From: Smittium culicis
Taxonomy: Eukaryota > Kickxellomycota > Harpellomycetes > Harpellales > Legeriomycetaceae
Length of the DNA: 21,079 bases
Assembly: GCA_001970855.1 (NCBI GenBank)
Contig: LSSN01004085.1
Location: forward strand, 1-21,079
Direction of reading: 5' to 3'
The translations under genes and the position numbers were made by a program. Positions 9,863 through 19,150 of this stretch are shown in pieces (position 1 is the first letter of the stretch; the number at the start of each line of letters is the position of its first letter). The notes under the pieces are model-generated. The model saw only the letters and a list, made by a program, of their open reading frames with translations, was not told where the DNA came from and made no database searches.

Positions 9863-10082
9863 AAGATGACAAGGATAATTAGAAAAATTTACTTTAAAAA
9901 TGTTTATATAAAATTTTTTTTTATTTATTCTATAATTAGACTTCTGGGTCTAAGTATTAAAAAAAAATTTACATTTTGTTTGTAAATTCGGTTTTTACTA
10001 TCCAATAAAATTATAGCACTTAATATTTCCACCAGCTCATATAATATTAATTAATTATCGCCCTAAAGGGATCGATTAATAC
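9863..10082 (-). repeat. Right inverted terminal repeat of the DIRS-like element
   Basis: Read on the minus strand it matches the left repeat without the MITE insertion. Shared blocks include aatacttagac, aattatagaataaa, tatataaacattttt and aattatccttgtcatctt. Its outer 40 bp (attatcgccctaaagggatc, 10055-10074, and neighbours) has no counterpart at the left end but is repeated inverted in the ICR. That one-sided extension is characteristic of DIRS-1-like elements. The outer boundary near 10082 is set by where similarity to the ICR stops. Confidence 0.82.
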
Positions 10083-10399
10083 CACAAAAACACCCATTCT
10101 GGTTGGTAGGTAATGTTAAAATCAAATGGTAGTTACAAAAATAGTCAAAAAAAAAAAATTAAGATAATAGAAAAAATATTGCAAAATTTCATGAATAATA
10201 ATTGTTCTTAATCAGGATAAAAATTTCTTTTCTCTTCTACTTTGAGTAAATTTATGTACTATTTCTTTTTTATTAATAAAAAGAAATATTTTATATTATC
10301 TTTTATCATAAATCCAAACACGTTATAAGTAAAGATAATTATGAAAATATATAATGCTAAATTCGTATAACTGACTGTTTTTTTTTTAAAGATCAAAAT
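10083..10399. other. AT-rich spacer between DIRS and MULE relics
   Basis: Nothing recognisable here. It may include the 5' noncoding part of the MULE relic. No terminal inverted repeat of a MULE could be identified. Confidence 0.5.
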
Positions 10400-11700
10400 A
10401 TGTTTCTGGAGACTTAAAACTCTGAAGAATTAAAAAGAGAAATGGTTGATTTTAGTGTTAAAAACGATAAAACTTATAAAATAAAATAAAATACAGCAGT
10501 AAAACCGGTTTCAGCTGTTTTTTATACCAATAACTGAAATTTACGATAAATTTATTTAAAAAAGATGATTGAAAATTCCATACAGTTAATTTTTTAGACC
10601 ATAATTGTACACTATCAATTCTAAAATAATTAACGCGTTTATTAAAGAAAAATCAAAATCTATATCAAATGTAATCAATGAAATAACTCCAAAATCATTC
10701 ATCGATTATTTAAGAGTTGGTAGCGGTGCGCGAGTAAAATACCACACATCATAGAGACACTTAAACGATATGAAATTCGAAGTTTCGGGGCAAAATGTTA
10801 ATTGCTATATTTATATATAGATATTTCTGAAAAAATTCTTTGAAGTAAATTCAGGATCATAATTTTCATTTGAAATCAAAGAAAATTTGTTCAATTCATG
10901 TTTTATTTAGTCTAGGTTGCCTGTTGAATCATTTGAAAAGTGCTTACCGATTATATTAAAGGATTCCTGTTACACTAAATCTGATTTTAAAGGTTTTTTT
11001 ACTTTAACTTCATTGGGCGACGAAAAAAAAGATTCCTTTAGCTTTTGGTATATATAGCTATCAAAATCAAGCAAATTGAGAAATTTTTATTATTGATTTA
11101 AGCTCTTCAGTTTTAGTGCTAATATCTAAGAAGAGTTTAATAATTCAAAGTGATCGAGAAAAGGGAATTCTGAATGCTGTTTTGAACAAAATTTCTCTGG
11201 TTTACCATAAATTATGCGTTGAGCATATATAATAAATCTGCTTTCTGAATTTAAAAATTCTATTGGCTCAGATATATTCAGAGTTATAAAAGCTTAAGAA
11301 ATTTCTGTATATCACAAGACTATGAAAAGTGATCTTAATTCTGGCTCAAAGCATTCAATTTTTTTTAAAAAAAAAATCCAGAATTATATATCCAATATTT
11401 TCCAGTTCCAAGATTCGAAAATTTAGCTCAACTATAGATGAATATATAAACTTTTTTATTTCTTACGAAATAAATTTAAACATACTTGTAGGATTGTCAA
11501 ATATATTAGTTAAATCGGTTGTATATTTATCAATAGAAGAATAATTCTAGAAAAAGAAGAAAAAAGTAATCGAAGTAAATTACTGATACTTTGGAATTTA
11601 ATGTAAAATAAGGGCTGAAAAAATTAAATACACCGAACAGGTTCATCCTTTTTTAGTGTATAAGGAAATTAGAATTGCTACAGGTTTTTTATGTTGTCGA
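10400..11700 (+). pseudogene. MULE (Mutator-like) transposase relic
   Basis: MULE transposases are DDE enzymes with an N-terminal zinc-binding FLYWCH/WRKY-like domain, the MULE catalytic domain and often a SWIM zinc finger. The decayed protein starts at ATG 10400: MFLET, stop, then NSEELKREMVDFSVKNDKTY and VKPVSAVFYTN, matching the N-terminal domain. ITPKSFIDYLRVGSGARVKY lies near 10680. FEKCLPIILKDSCYTKSDFK then GFFTLTSLGDEKKDSFSFW (about 10935-11050) carries the first catalytic Asp region. SLIIQSDREKGILNAVLNKI and VYHKLCVEHI (about 11134-11230) is the second-Asp motif (normally SDREKGL...CxxHL), followed by NLLSEFKNSIGSDIFRVIKA. A Cys-rich scrap (ATGFLCCRC near 11700) may be the SWIM finger. 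Many stops and frameshifts; the 3' limit is uncertain. This assignment rests on motif order, not on a search. Confidence 0.8.
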
Positions 11701-12588
11701 TGTTAATAAGATCACTGTTGTGCATCACTAAATTAAAAATAATCTATTTAAGAATTTACCAATAATTTATTCTTTGATACTTCTCTTTTAATTACTTTAT
11801 TTAAGTAATGACGGGCTAATTCAAAATTTAATACTAATATAAACCGCAAATTTTAAGACTTAATGAAAAATCCTCTGAAGCTAAAAAAAACCTTTTTCTT
11901 TTTCGTATTACTATGTTTTTATTCCTTTTTCCATTTTATATTTTTTTTTTATTTTTTATTTCGATCAAGTTGAAAATTTAATCACGGGGTTAGTTTTACA
12001 ATACTTAGTTATGGAAAAAAAAACTATTCCTGATGTTATAATAAAGAATTTGGGATACCGTGTATTCAGATTTGTATAGCAATGTGCATGTTAAAGCTTG
12101 GACCTCAGTTTTTAGCTGTCAGTGTATTCCAGGAAACCTATTGTAATAAACCAATAGACTTCTGGCTATTGACAGGAAATATATAACTCACCCTAAACAA
12201 AAAAAAAACTTTATTTTTCATTTTTAATTTCAATTATTTCTGGAACCGATATAAAAGCGGTAAAGCCCCGCTACATGGTTTGAGGAAAATTATTAAAATT
12301 GGATTATTTTATCGTTTTCGAGAGAAAATTATTCGAAGCACCTACTATATGACTTTTTCCCCTGTCCAACTCATATATAATATAGTTTATTTTCCTCTTT
12401 CATTTTGTTTTAGAAAATTTCTTTTTTTTTCCTACCTACTCAATTCACGGCAGTACAATCTATCATATAGATAGCGCTCCTATTATAAGCCTTTAGAAAA
12501 AAATACTTCAACGACTAAAACCCTTTTTGCATATTAAATTGACCTCCTTTCATTTTACTATTCCCCCAACCCCAAAAACCAAGCCGCT
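11701..12588. other. AT-rich stretch, no recognisable gene
   Basis: A small open piece near 12090-12190 (MCMLKLGPQF... in the + strand) has more balanced composition but no domain I know. It could be the far C-terminal end of the MULE relic. The ORF at 12280-12474 is low-complexity and unconvincing. A tataaaag string at 12251 and a tatataatata string near 12374 could be TATA-like, without a supported gene. Confidence 0.5.
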
Positions 12589-12756
12589 ATGGATCTGAGG
12601 AAGTTCTTGCCTTCAAGCGCCACCTCTCTCCCGGGTGCGAGTTACGAGGAGGATCAAAAATCGAAGACCTCGCCAGTCAGTATACACTATGATACTGGAT
12701 ATGGCCTGGTTACCGAAGCAGGAGGCATACTCTATCTGGTAGACCTCCCTAAATAA
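12589..12756 (+). CDS. Unrecognised 55-residue ORF in a GC-rich island
   Basis: ATG 12589 to TAA 12754-12756 encodes a 55-aa protein starting MDLRKFLPSSATSLPGASYE and ending GGILYLVDLPK. I do not recognise it. Composition is unlike the surroundings: about half GC over roughly 12540-12760, balanced codons, charged middle (EEDQKSK), no signal peptide or membrane segment. A C-rich leader (ttcccccaaccccaaaaacc) precedes the ATG and the ORF ends just as composition returns to AT-rich. It may be a real short gene, a first exon, or a piece of a transposon protein that was captured or left by deletion. gacctcc occurs at both edges (12541 and 12742), possibly by chance. Confidence 0.4.
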   Translation: MDLRKFLPSSATSLPGASYEEDQKSKTSPVSIHYDTGYGLVTEAGGILYLVDLPK

Positions 12757-13003
12757 CCAAATAAGCTAAAACTACAGATTAAAAAAATTTTTTTGAAGTA
12801 AAAGTTATTTGTACGAATATATCATTGATAATATCTGGCAATTAAAATTTTTCGCTGAATATATTTAATATAATTGAAGAAAAAAGGTGATATGAATTAA
12901 AAGTTGAGGCAAATTAACTAATAAAATAAACAGAGTATACAAAAATTTTTGGCAGAGTTATTTAAATAGAAGCAATTAATAACGGATTTAGTATTATTGA
13001 GGT

Positions 13004-13183
13004 TTAATAAAAAATAAATATTTCTAAATAATATAAAATCAGGATTGTTGTATATATGTGTGGAGGGTTCTCCTGTTCCAATGACGGCTTTCTGCGTAAG
13101 ACTATGCACTCCTTGGAACCATCAGTCTCCTTGAATGTTTTGGAAGAATCAGTGAGATCTTTATTAATATTTTTTTTAGTCAT
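13004..13183 (-). CDS. Unrecognised 59-residue ORF, possible exon remnant
   Basis: Reading on the minus strand from ATG (13181-13183) to TAA (13004-13006) gives 59 aa: MTKKNINKDLTDSSKTFKET, then DGSKECIVLRRKPSLEQENP, PHIY, then a hydrophobic, AT-coded tail. The first ~44 codons have more balanced base use (13050-13140) than the flanks; the tail looks like noncoding DNA read through. It could be the 5' exon of a lost gene, a fragment of a transposon ORF, or chance. No family recognised. Confidence 0.3.
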   Translation of the reverse strand: MTKKNINKDLTDSSKTFKETDGSKECIVLRRKPSLEQENPPHIYTTILILYYLEIFIFY

Positions 13184-14884
13184 AGTAAATAGAAATGTTT
13201 TTTTTTTGTTCTTTTATTATTAATATTATATATATATATTTAGATTTTTGAATTTTTTTTGTAAATTTATAATTTGGTTTTATGAGGTTTAACAATTAAA
13301 ATTGGTCTGAGTAAAAATGTAGTGAAATAAAATAAAAGCTCGGTTAAGTTTTAATTAACTATTATAGTAAATTATTTGTTGTATTAATGAAGTTTAATAT
13401 AATTTTTAAATTTATTAATGTTTGTATAGATATTGAATTGTTAATGAATTCTTTTATTTTAAAAAATCTGGTACTTTTTTCTAACCGTCAGAATATTATG
13501 GCTATTTAAAGTTTTATTTCCCTTTTAAGTCTTGATATTTTTGAACTTAGTAGTCGTTTTATTTGTTTATTTTTTATCGCTATAAGCTAAGTATAAATAA
13601 TTTGCATTCGTTTTATTGATGATCTGCACATTGTTATTTAGCAGTATAAGTTTTATAAGTAGTGGATTTCTAATATTTTGTAGATATTAATTGCAAATTC
13701 ACCAATTAAATTTTATTTAGTTTAAAATAAGCTCAAATTATTCTGCATTACTTTTCTTTTGCTTTACTAAGAACGCCAAGATTTACAAATAAGTACTAGT
13801 TTGAGTTTCATCTGGAAGTTCTTGTTCAGAACTTCCACATATATATATGACTTTAGAAGTATTCGAAAAAAATTGAGGGTGAGGGTTAGATGATTTGAAT
13901 TTATGGATAAATTTTTATCTTTTGATGATTCGTTTATGTTACTAAATCCGCTCTGTATATATAACAAATACTTTCATTTTATAGCTAATATAGAATTGGT
14001 GTATATCTAAATATCTTTGAGTTAATATGAAAATTTTATTGAAATAATAATAAATTTAATATTATGAAGGATTTCTTAATTTTATATTATATTGCTAATC
14101 CTTCTTGGATCGCTTTTTCAATCTATTAATTTATTTATATTTTTCTTATATTATTCATTCGATAAGCTTAATTTTATAGTAAAAAATATATATATATTTT
14201 TCTAATAGCTTCGTAATTATTAAAATTAAAATTTTTTATCACTATTTTTGAAGTACAAATAGTTTTTTTTTTTTTTTTTTTGGAATTTATATAAATTGAT
14301 ACTAAGAGAAAAAGTTTATTAATAGATAAAATTAAAATCTGATAATATCATATTTACTATTTCAGTAAGCGAAAATATCTTTTATGCAAAAAATAACGAA
14401 TAAATAAAAGATAAACACAGACTAAATTTAATAAATTGTAAATAATTGGCCAAAAAAATTTATTAGCAAAAAAAAAAGCTTTATAAATAAAATTCAGAGC
14501 TCAAAGGATAAAGCACTAAATTTTTTTGAATGTTAATTATTATTTCCCTATTTCTGTTTTAGCTAAATTAAAGGTATTTATCGTACCATTAAAATTGTGA
14601 ATTTAAGAATAAAAAATAAACTGTAATTTAGAACACTAAAAGAAATATTTTAATTTTTAATTTTTCCTATTGATTTGATTTGATTTTTTTTTACTATTTT
14701 TGATAAGATGCACTTAAATTTGAATATTTGACTATTTTTGGGATTTTGGAATTAATTATTGACTATTTTTTTAACTACCCCTAGAATATATAACACATAA
14801 CCTGATTCTTCACTATTTACAATTATTTTGAAAACAGGTAATTTAAAGAACTTGGTAGTGGTTTGAGATTAATTTATTAAAAAG
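13184..14884. other. AT-rich gene-free stretch
   Basis: No recognisable coding relic. It contains a perfect hairpin (13813-13837, listed separately), a run of about 19 T (14263-14281) that could be the A-tail of a minus-strand retroelement insertion, and (TA)n runs near 13230 and 14188. The ORF at 13767-13967 (-) shows no domain. Confidence 0.55.
13813..13837. repeat. Perfect 10-bp hairpin
   Basis: tggaagttct and agaacttcca are perfect inverted copies around the loop tgttc. This is conspicuous in AT-rich DNA. It has no T-run directly behind it and no gene beside it. It may be part of a small foldback element. Confidence 0.75.
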
Positions 14885-15200
14885 AAGATGGTTTTTTCCA
14901 TGTTTTGGAAAAAGGGGCGCCTTTGAATAGGGCGGAAACTAGGGTTTGACCCTGAAAAGTAGACGTTGTTTTTCCTTATTCCAAAAAGATGTAAGTATAG
15001 TTATTCTGTACTTACGAACAAAAACAAATTAGGAATTACGCAGTTTACTTTTTAAGGCCAATCGGGTAATGGGTTAAAAATAGACAAAATAAACAATAAG
15101 AAATTATTAAGAAATTATTAAGTGTTAATAAGTGTTAAGGAATGGGTATTTTTAGGTTGGTAATTGATAACGAATAGGAAAATTCCTATTCCACTTTTAC
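14885..15200. repeat. GC-richer block with a chain of hairpins
   Basis: Successive inverted repeats are packed in about 310 bp: tttttcca/tggaaaaa (14893-14900, 14906-14913), aaagg/ccttt (14911-14924), agggt/accct (14941-14953), gtaagta/tacttac (14991-14997, 15009-15015) and gaataggaa/ttcctattc (15172-15180, 15183-15191). Two short tandem duplications (aagaaattatt and aagtgttaat) lie at about 15095-15140. The block includes ggggcgcc and agggcgg, rare in this window. It could be a small structured noncoding element or a decayed SINE, MITE or LTR. No RNA family recognised. Confidence 0.45.
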
Positions 15201-15845
15201 TACTAATTAGATTATTATATAATAAAGTTATCTAATCATCTACTTTCTCTATCTAAGCTTAATTAGATCAAAAAAAATTTTATTGGAATTTTCATTTTAT
15301 CGCTTTTATTAGTTATTGAATAAAAATGACCTGTAATAGTTTTCTTTTTTCTTTATAAATATTTTTTTATCGAATTATAGTTCAGATAATAAATTTTATT
15401 AGTTTTAAATTACTAGTAAATTCAGTAAATATGGTTATGATAACCATTTTAAAATTTTCATCAATTTCAACTTTTTGGAATATCTTTTCCATAATTTATA
15501 GATAATTTTTATGTAAATATACTTTATTTCAACCCAGATATATAGATAATCGACTTTTATTTTTAGTATACCGTTTTTTTCTTGTTTAATTTTCTTGTAA
15601 GCTGAATATTAAACTATCATGATTTTTTTTTCATTAATTAAATTTTTTAGTAAAAAGAATCCATTAGTTGTTAAGTATATATAGCCAGAAACTTTTTTAT
15701 GCAAATTTTTAATTAATTAAATTCACTAATTTAAACGAAAATAAAAGTTCATTCAATCTAATTTCTATAAGCTCGATAAATTTTAGATATTTCAAAAGAA
15801 ATTTCTCAAAAATTTTTCTGTTATGCGACGGAATATTTAACTTTT
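15201..15845. other. AT-rich gene-free stretch
   Basis: No gene seen. The only item of note is a perfect 17-bp palindrome atggttat-g-ataaccat at 15431-15447. Confidence 0.55.
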
Positions 15846-15980
15846 TTAGTTACATCAGTACATCTAAAAGTCGATTCTATATTGATTAATTTAGTTACAT
15901 CAGTACATCTAAAATTCGATTCTATATTGATTAATTTAGTTACATCAGTACATCTAAAATTCGATTCTATATTTATTAAT
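15846..15980. repeat. Tandem array: three 45-bp units
   Basis: Units at 15846-15890, 15891-15935 and 15936-15980, each ttagttacatcagtacatct followed by aaaa(g/t)tcgattctatatt(g/t)attaat. Unit length is exact and only two positions vary, so the expansion is recent compared with the decayed surroundings. A weaker similarity (gattctaattgatt) continues near 16045. 45 is a multiple of three, but no open protein frame is evident. Confidence 0.92.
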
Positions 15981-16879
15981 TGTTTTATTGCGTGTTTCAT
16001 CGTTATTTATAATGGACTCAAAGAGTATTCTAAAAGCTCAAAATTTGATTCTAATTGATTCAAGAAATTTTCTAAAAGTACTAAATGTAATTCAAAACCT
16101 CTTAATTGACTATTATACGCATTTAATTTAACATAAGATTTCGAGATTAGAATTATAAAAAATCTTATTATAACCCTTCCGTATTCAACCCCATTTTTTA
16201 TATGAATGTGCTTTTTTCTTTCTCTATCGCTTTTATCATTATTCTTTTGCCTTTTCTATATCATTCCATAATTTTTTTCTTTTTCTAATCTTTTACCTCT
16301 TTTTCTTTTATATTTTAATATATTTTTCATGATATAAATTAAAACAAATCTTTTATAAAATTGATTATTTATTTTCTATTACTTAATAATTAAATATATT
16401 TTCATATTAAATAATTCATGCTTATCATCTCTTTATCGGTTACGAAAAAACCAAAAACATCACATAATATAATACTGCCTCCAATAATAGCACCAAAATA
16501 AACACAAAAATCAAACACCAACAGAATCTACTACGAAAATAGCCCATGCTTGAATTTTGAACAACGTAAATTTAAAATAAAATTAACTTTATTATATTTT
16601 TTTAGATTTTTTGATCAACTTTAATATTTTTCAAAAAATTTATTTGAATTAATCATTTTAAATTTCGGTTTATTCGTTAATTTATTATAATAAAAAAATT
16701 TAAATTTAAGTTTAATAATTTTAATAATTAAAAAATGCTTGTTTAATGAAATATTAACCATCATATAAAATTTAATAGAAATGAACTAAAAAAAAAAAAC
16801 TACATAAAAAGTATATCAATTATCATTGTTAATACTTGATAATCTCTTCTACTTGAAAAAAACAAATATCCAATGTTAT
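15981..16879. other. AT-rich gene-free stretch with pyrimidine tract
   Basis: 16205-16330 is strongly pyrimidine-rich on the + strand. 16440-16547 on the minus strand is a 35-codon hydrophobic ORF starting MGYFRSRFCW, which looks like a membrane helix but may be chance from the A/C-rich strand. No other gene seen. Confidence 0.5.
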
Positions 16880-17795
16880 TTCTATAGTATTCAGATGTAT
16901 CTTGATTGTTAACGCTTTAAGAAACTTTTACTACTTCCTGTATAATATCTGACTTGTTTTGAGGTCTTAAGTACATATCGTACTTTTTTAATTATAAAAA
17001 AATTTTCTATAGGATTTAGAAATGACGAATATTGATAAAAATAAATTAATTTATAACTTGAACCTTCTATATGTGCTCTCGTGTAAATTTCTTGATGAAT
17101 GCAGCGTTTTCCATTAATTATACTCCTTGAGTTACAAATTTGCTGCTTAGAACTGAAATAGGTTATATGATATATTCTAAAAATAAATCTGATCTATAAA
17201 CTGATATGCTTTGTTTAAAAATTTTATAATTAATTTATTAATATTTCAGCATTTCGATATGCTTCTAAGCCATGTTCTGTTGGAAATTGTAACACGAGAA
17301 TACATCTTTTAGATCTTTCATACATAGATCTCAACGAAAAGCTAAAATCCTACTTTATCAATAAAAAAAATTTAATGTTTACTAAATAAAGTTATGTACT
17401 CAAAAAAATCTTATGCATAACTCTCTTGTGTAGTCAAATTTTCTTTGTCATTTCTTTCAGAAAATATTTTAATTCTTTTAAAATTGAAAAAAAATCTTAT
17501 ATAGCATCTATTAATAGTCGATTTTGATAATTTTGTCTCGAATTCATTTGTGGTTTTTTCCTGCAAATCAGATAGTCTTAATTTGCTGTCAGAGTTAATT
17601 AATTTTAATATATAATTTTTAAACTTCATCCTTTTGGAATTAATTCAATTCTTGATTCTTTTTAGTGCGCATTTAAAATTTTATAAGCAGTACAAATTTT
17701 AATTTTTTGGTCGCCTAAGATTTTCTTAGCAGTTTTACCAATGATGTAACTGTTGATAATTCTGTTTCTATCTTCATGGAAAGTGTTTTTGTATT
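16880..17795 (-). pseudogene. Tc1/mariner (IS630-type) transposase relic
   Basis: These transposases cut and paste at TA with a DDE/DDD triad after two helix-turn-helix motifs. Reading on the minus strand: IINSYIIGKTAKKILG and CTAYKILNAH (first HTH, about 17770-17680), then RIELIPKG. After a shift comes LRLSDLQEKTTNEFETKLSK then STINRCYIR (second HTH, in the open piece 17629-17411), then FKRIKIFSERND. The catalytic domain follows: FFIDKVGF and SLRSMYERSKR (FIDExGF motif, first Asp, about 17365-17310), LMENAAFIKKFTREHI (normally MDNaaFH; second Asp changed to Glu, about 17110-17060), YQYSSFLNPIEKFF (normally YSPxLNPIE, keeps the final Glu, about 17035-16995). Multiple frameshifts and stops; inactive. 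Terminal inverted repeats were not found. Confidence 0.85.
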
Positions 17796-18539
17796 TCAGT
17801 TTTTTTTATAAATAATTTTTTAAACAATAAAAAATCTTTGTTTATATTATTTATTTATTGAATACTTTATTTAGAATTTAATAAAGATTAAATTATAACT
17901 ATACTCAATATAATGAATTTTTAAATTTTACTGATAATCTAATTATAAAAATTTTTTAATAAGATTTATTATTATAATTCATACATGTTATATACGTTAT
18001 ATTATAAGTATCGTAATTAATCAAAATTAAATTTTTTTGATTACATCAAGCTAATCACATCTCTTTCGGAACTTATTTATATTCAATAAAATTGATTAAT
18101 TTGATTAAATCATATATATTTAGATTTTAAGCTTCTAGTATATTTTTAAAGCCAATTAGAACCAAATTTTAAACATGCAGAAAATCTTTTTTGTTCAATA
18201 ATTTTTGTTGACACATTTAGAATCGAAACTCGAAAAAAAAAATTCCGCTTAGTCACTAAAACTGTTTTTTAGAAATTTCTTGGGCAATATCTACAATTCA
18301 TTGGAGTTTATAGAAATTCAATCGCAAAACCTTAGATTAAAATCAAAAGAAAAACTTAGCAAAAATAATCAATGATTATTATATTAACAATCATATATCA
18401 CGTACATAGCAATGAATTCAATATGTAACGTTTTGTATTTATTTACGTATATAATAATATTTTAATAGATATATTCACTTTCCTTTTATTCTATCAATGA
18501 AACAAAATTAAATAAAGCTTATTATAAAAAATTAGATCA
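17796..18539. other. AT-rich gene-free stretch
   Basis: Nothing recognisable on either strand. It may contain the unrecognised left flank or terminus of the adjacent Tc1/mariner relic. Confidence 0.55.
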
Positions 18540-19150
18540 GCCTAAAAAGTGGGTTTTGAATAGTTTTTATCGAATTTTAAAATTCCTTGAATAAAATAAC
18601 TTGAAATTTTGCTAGTATACTATATGTTTTATATGAGCTTCAATAAGATTTATATTATTTGTTGCAGTAGCCTATTTACAGCTAATTATTATCTGTACTC
18701 ATAAAGCCTATTGATATTTTCTAATAATTACATAAATTTGTTTTTAAAAGTTTTTGAAGAGCCTATTGAGTGCATAAAGGTATCTTTTATGAGTTGGTCT
18801 GGTAATAATATATGCTAAATTGTATATTTATGGGATTCTGAGTATTTATACCATCTGCATACATTATCATTATGTAGCAGTTTGGATACAAAGTAGTTTA
18901 TATTAAAATTCAATAAAATTTTATCAAATATATATCATTTATTTTGTCCTATTGCCTTGGATATAATTCATAAATATAGTCACTCTCTATCATGATAAAT
19001 CACCCAGTGCCATTAATCTTTCATCCAAAAAAATCTAAAAAAAATTTTGAGCCTTTTTTGCTATTTAAAAAAATAAATAAAGATTTTTAATTGCTTTAAA
19101 TTGCTTCAAATAGTTTTTTGGTATTTATTCTACCTTTAAAAAATATCCGA
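18540..19150 (-). pseudogene. Possible ISXO2/Merlin-type transposase relic
   Basis: On the minus strand scattered pieces follow the order of ISXO2-like (Merlin) DDE transposases. They are YFFKGRINTKKLFEAI (like the RxGSFFxxS segment), ING-TG-FIMIESDYIYELYPRQ (like the VEIDESxxxxxKYxRG first-Asp motif, with Asp changed to Ser, about 19012-18950), INRLYEYR and LAVNR (like WxAYxxLxxxGYxHxxVNHS, about 18700-18650), and TATNNINLIEAHIKHI (like TGAxTNxIExxWxxxK, keeping the Glu, about 18668-18620). Frames change several times and stops are frequent. Each match is weak; the case rests on correct order and spacing. Could be another DDE family or partly chance. Confidence 0.42.

Larger units (their letters stand above)
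4921..10082 (+). mobile_element. DIRS-like tyrosine-recombinase retrotransposon, full-length architecture, inactivated
   Basis: DIRS elements copy through RNA and integrate with a tyrosine recombinase instead of a DDE integrase. They therefore carry inverted terminal repeats and an internal complementary region and make no target duplication. All hallmarks are visible here: left repeat 4921-5268, gag 5377-6327, RT/RNase H/MT-like pol 6234-8241, recombinase overlapping pol from about 8142 to 9735, ICR 9739-9825 and inverted right repeat 9863-10082. The right repeat extends about 40 bp past the left one, as in DIRS-1. Subtracting the solo LTR (459 bp with one target duplication) and two MITE-like copies (~149 bp each) gives an original length of about 4.4 kb. 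All three ORFs have stops or frameshifts, so the copy is dead. The coding part is clearly richer in GC than the flanking DNA. Confidence 0.92.

Noticed and set aside
12240..12290. gcggtaaagccccgc region considered as a tRNA or small RNA
   Set aside because: No cloverleaf, no A or B box pair, and no terminator that fits a tRNA gene.
13875..13889. gagggtgagggttag resembling telomere repeat
   Set aside because: Only one imperfect pair of units, no array, so not a telomere or interstitial telomeric tract.
15846..15980. Three repeats considered as a CRISPR array
   Set aside because: Units are directly adjacent with no unique spacers, and the window is eukaryotic in character.
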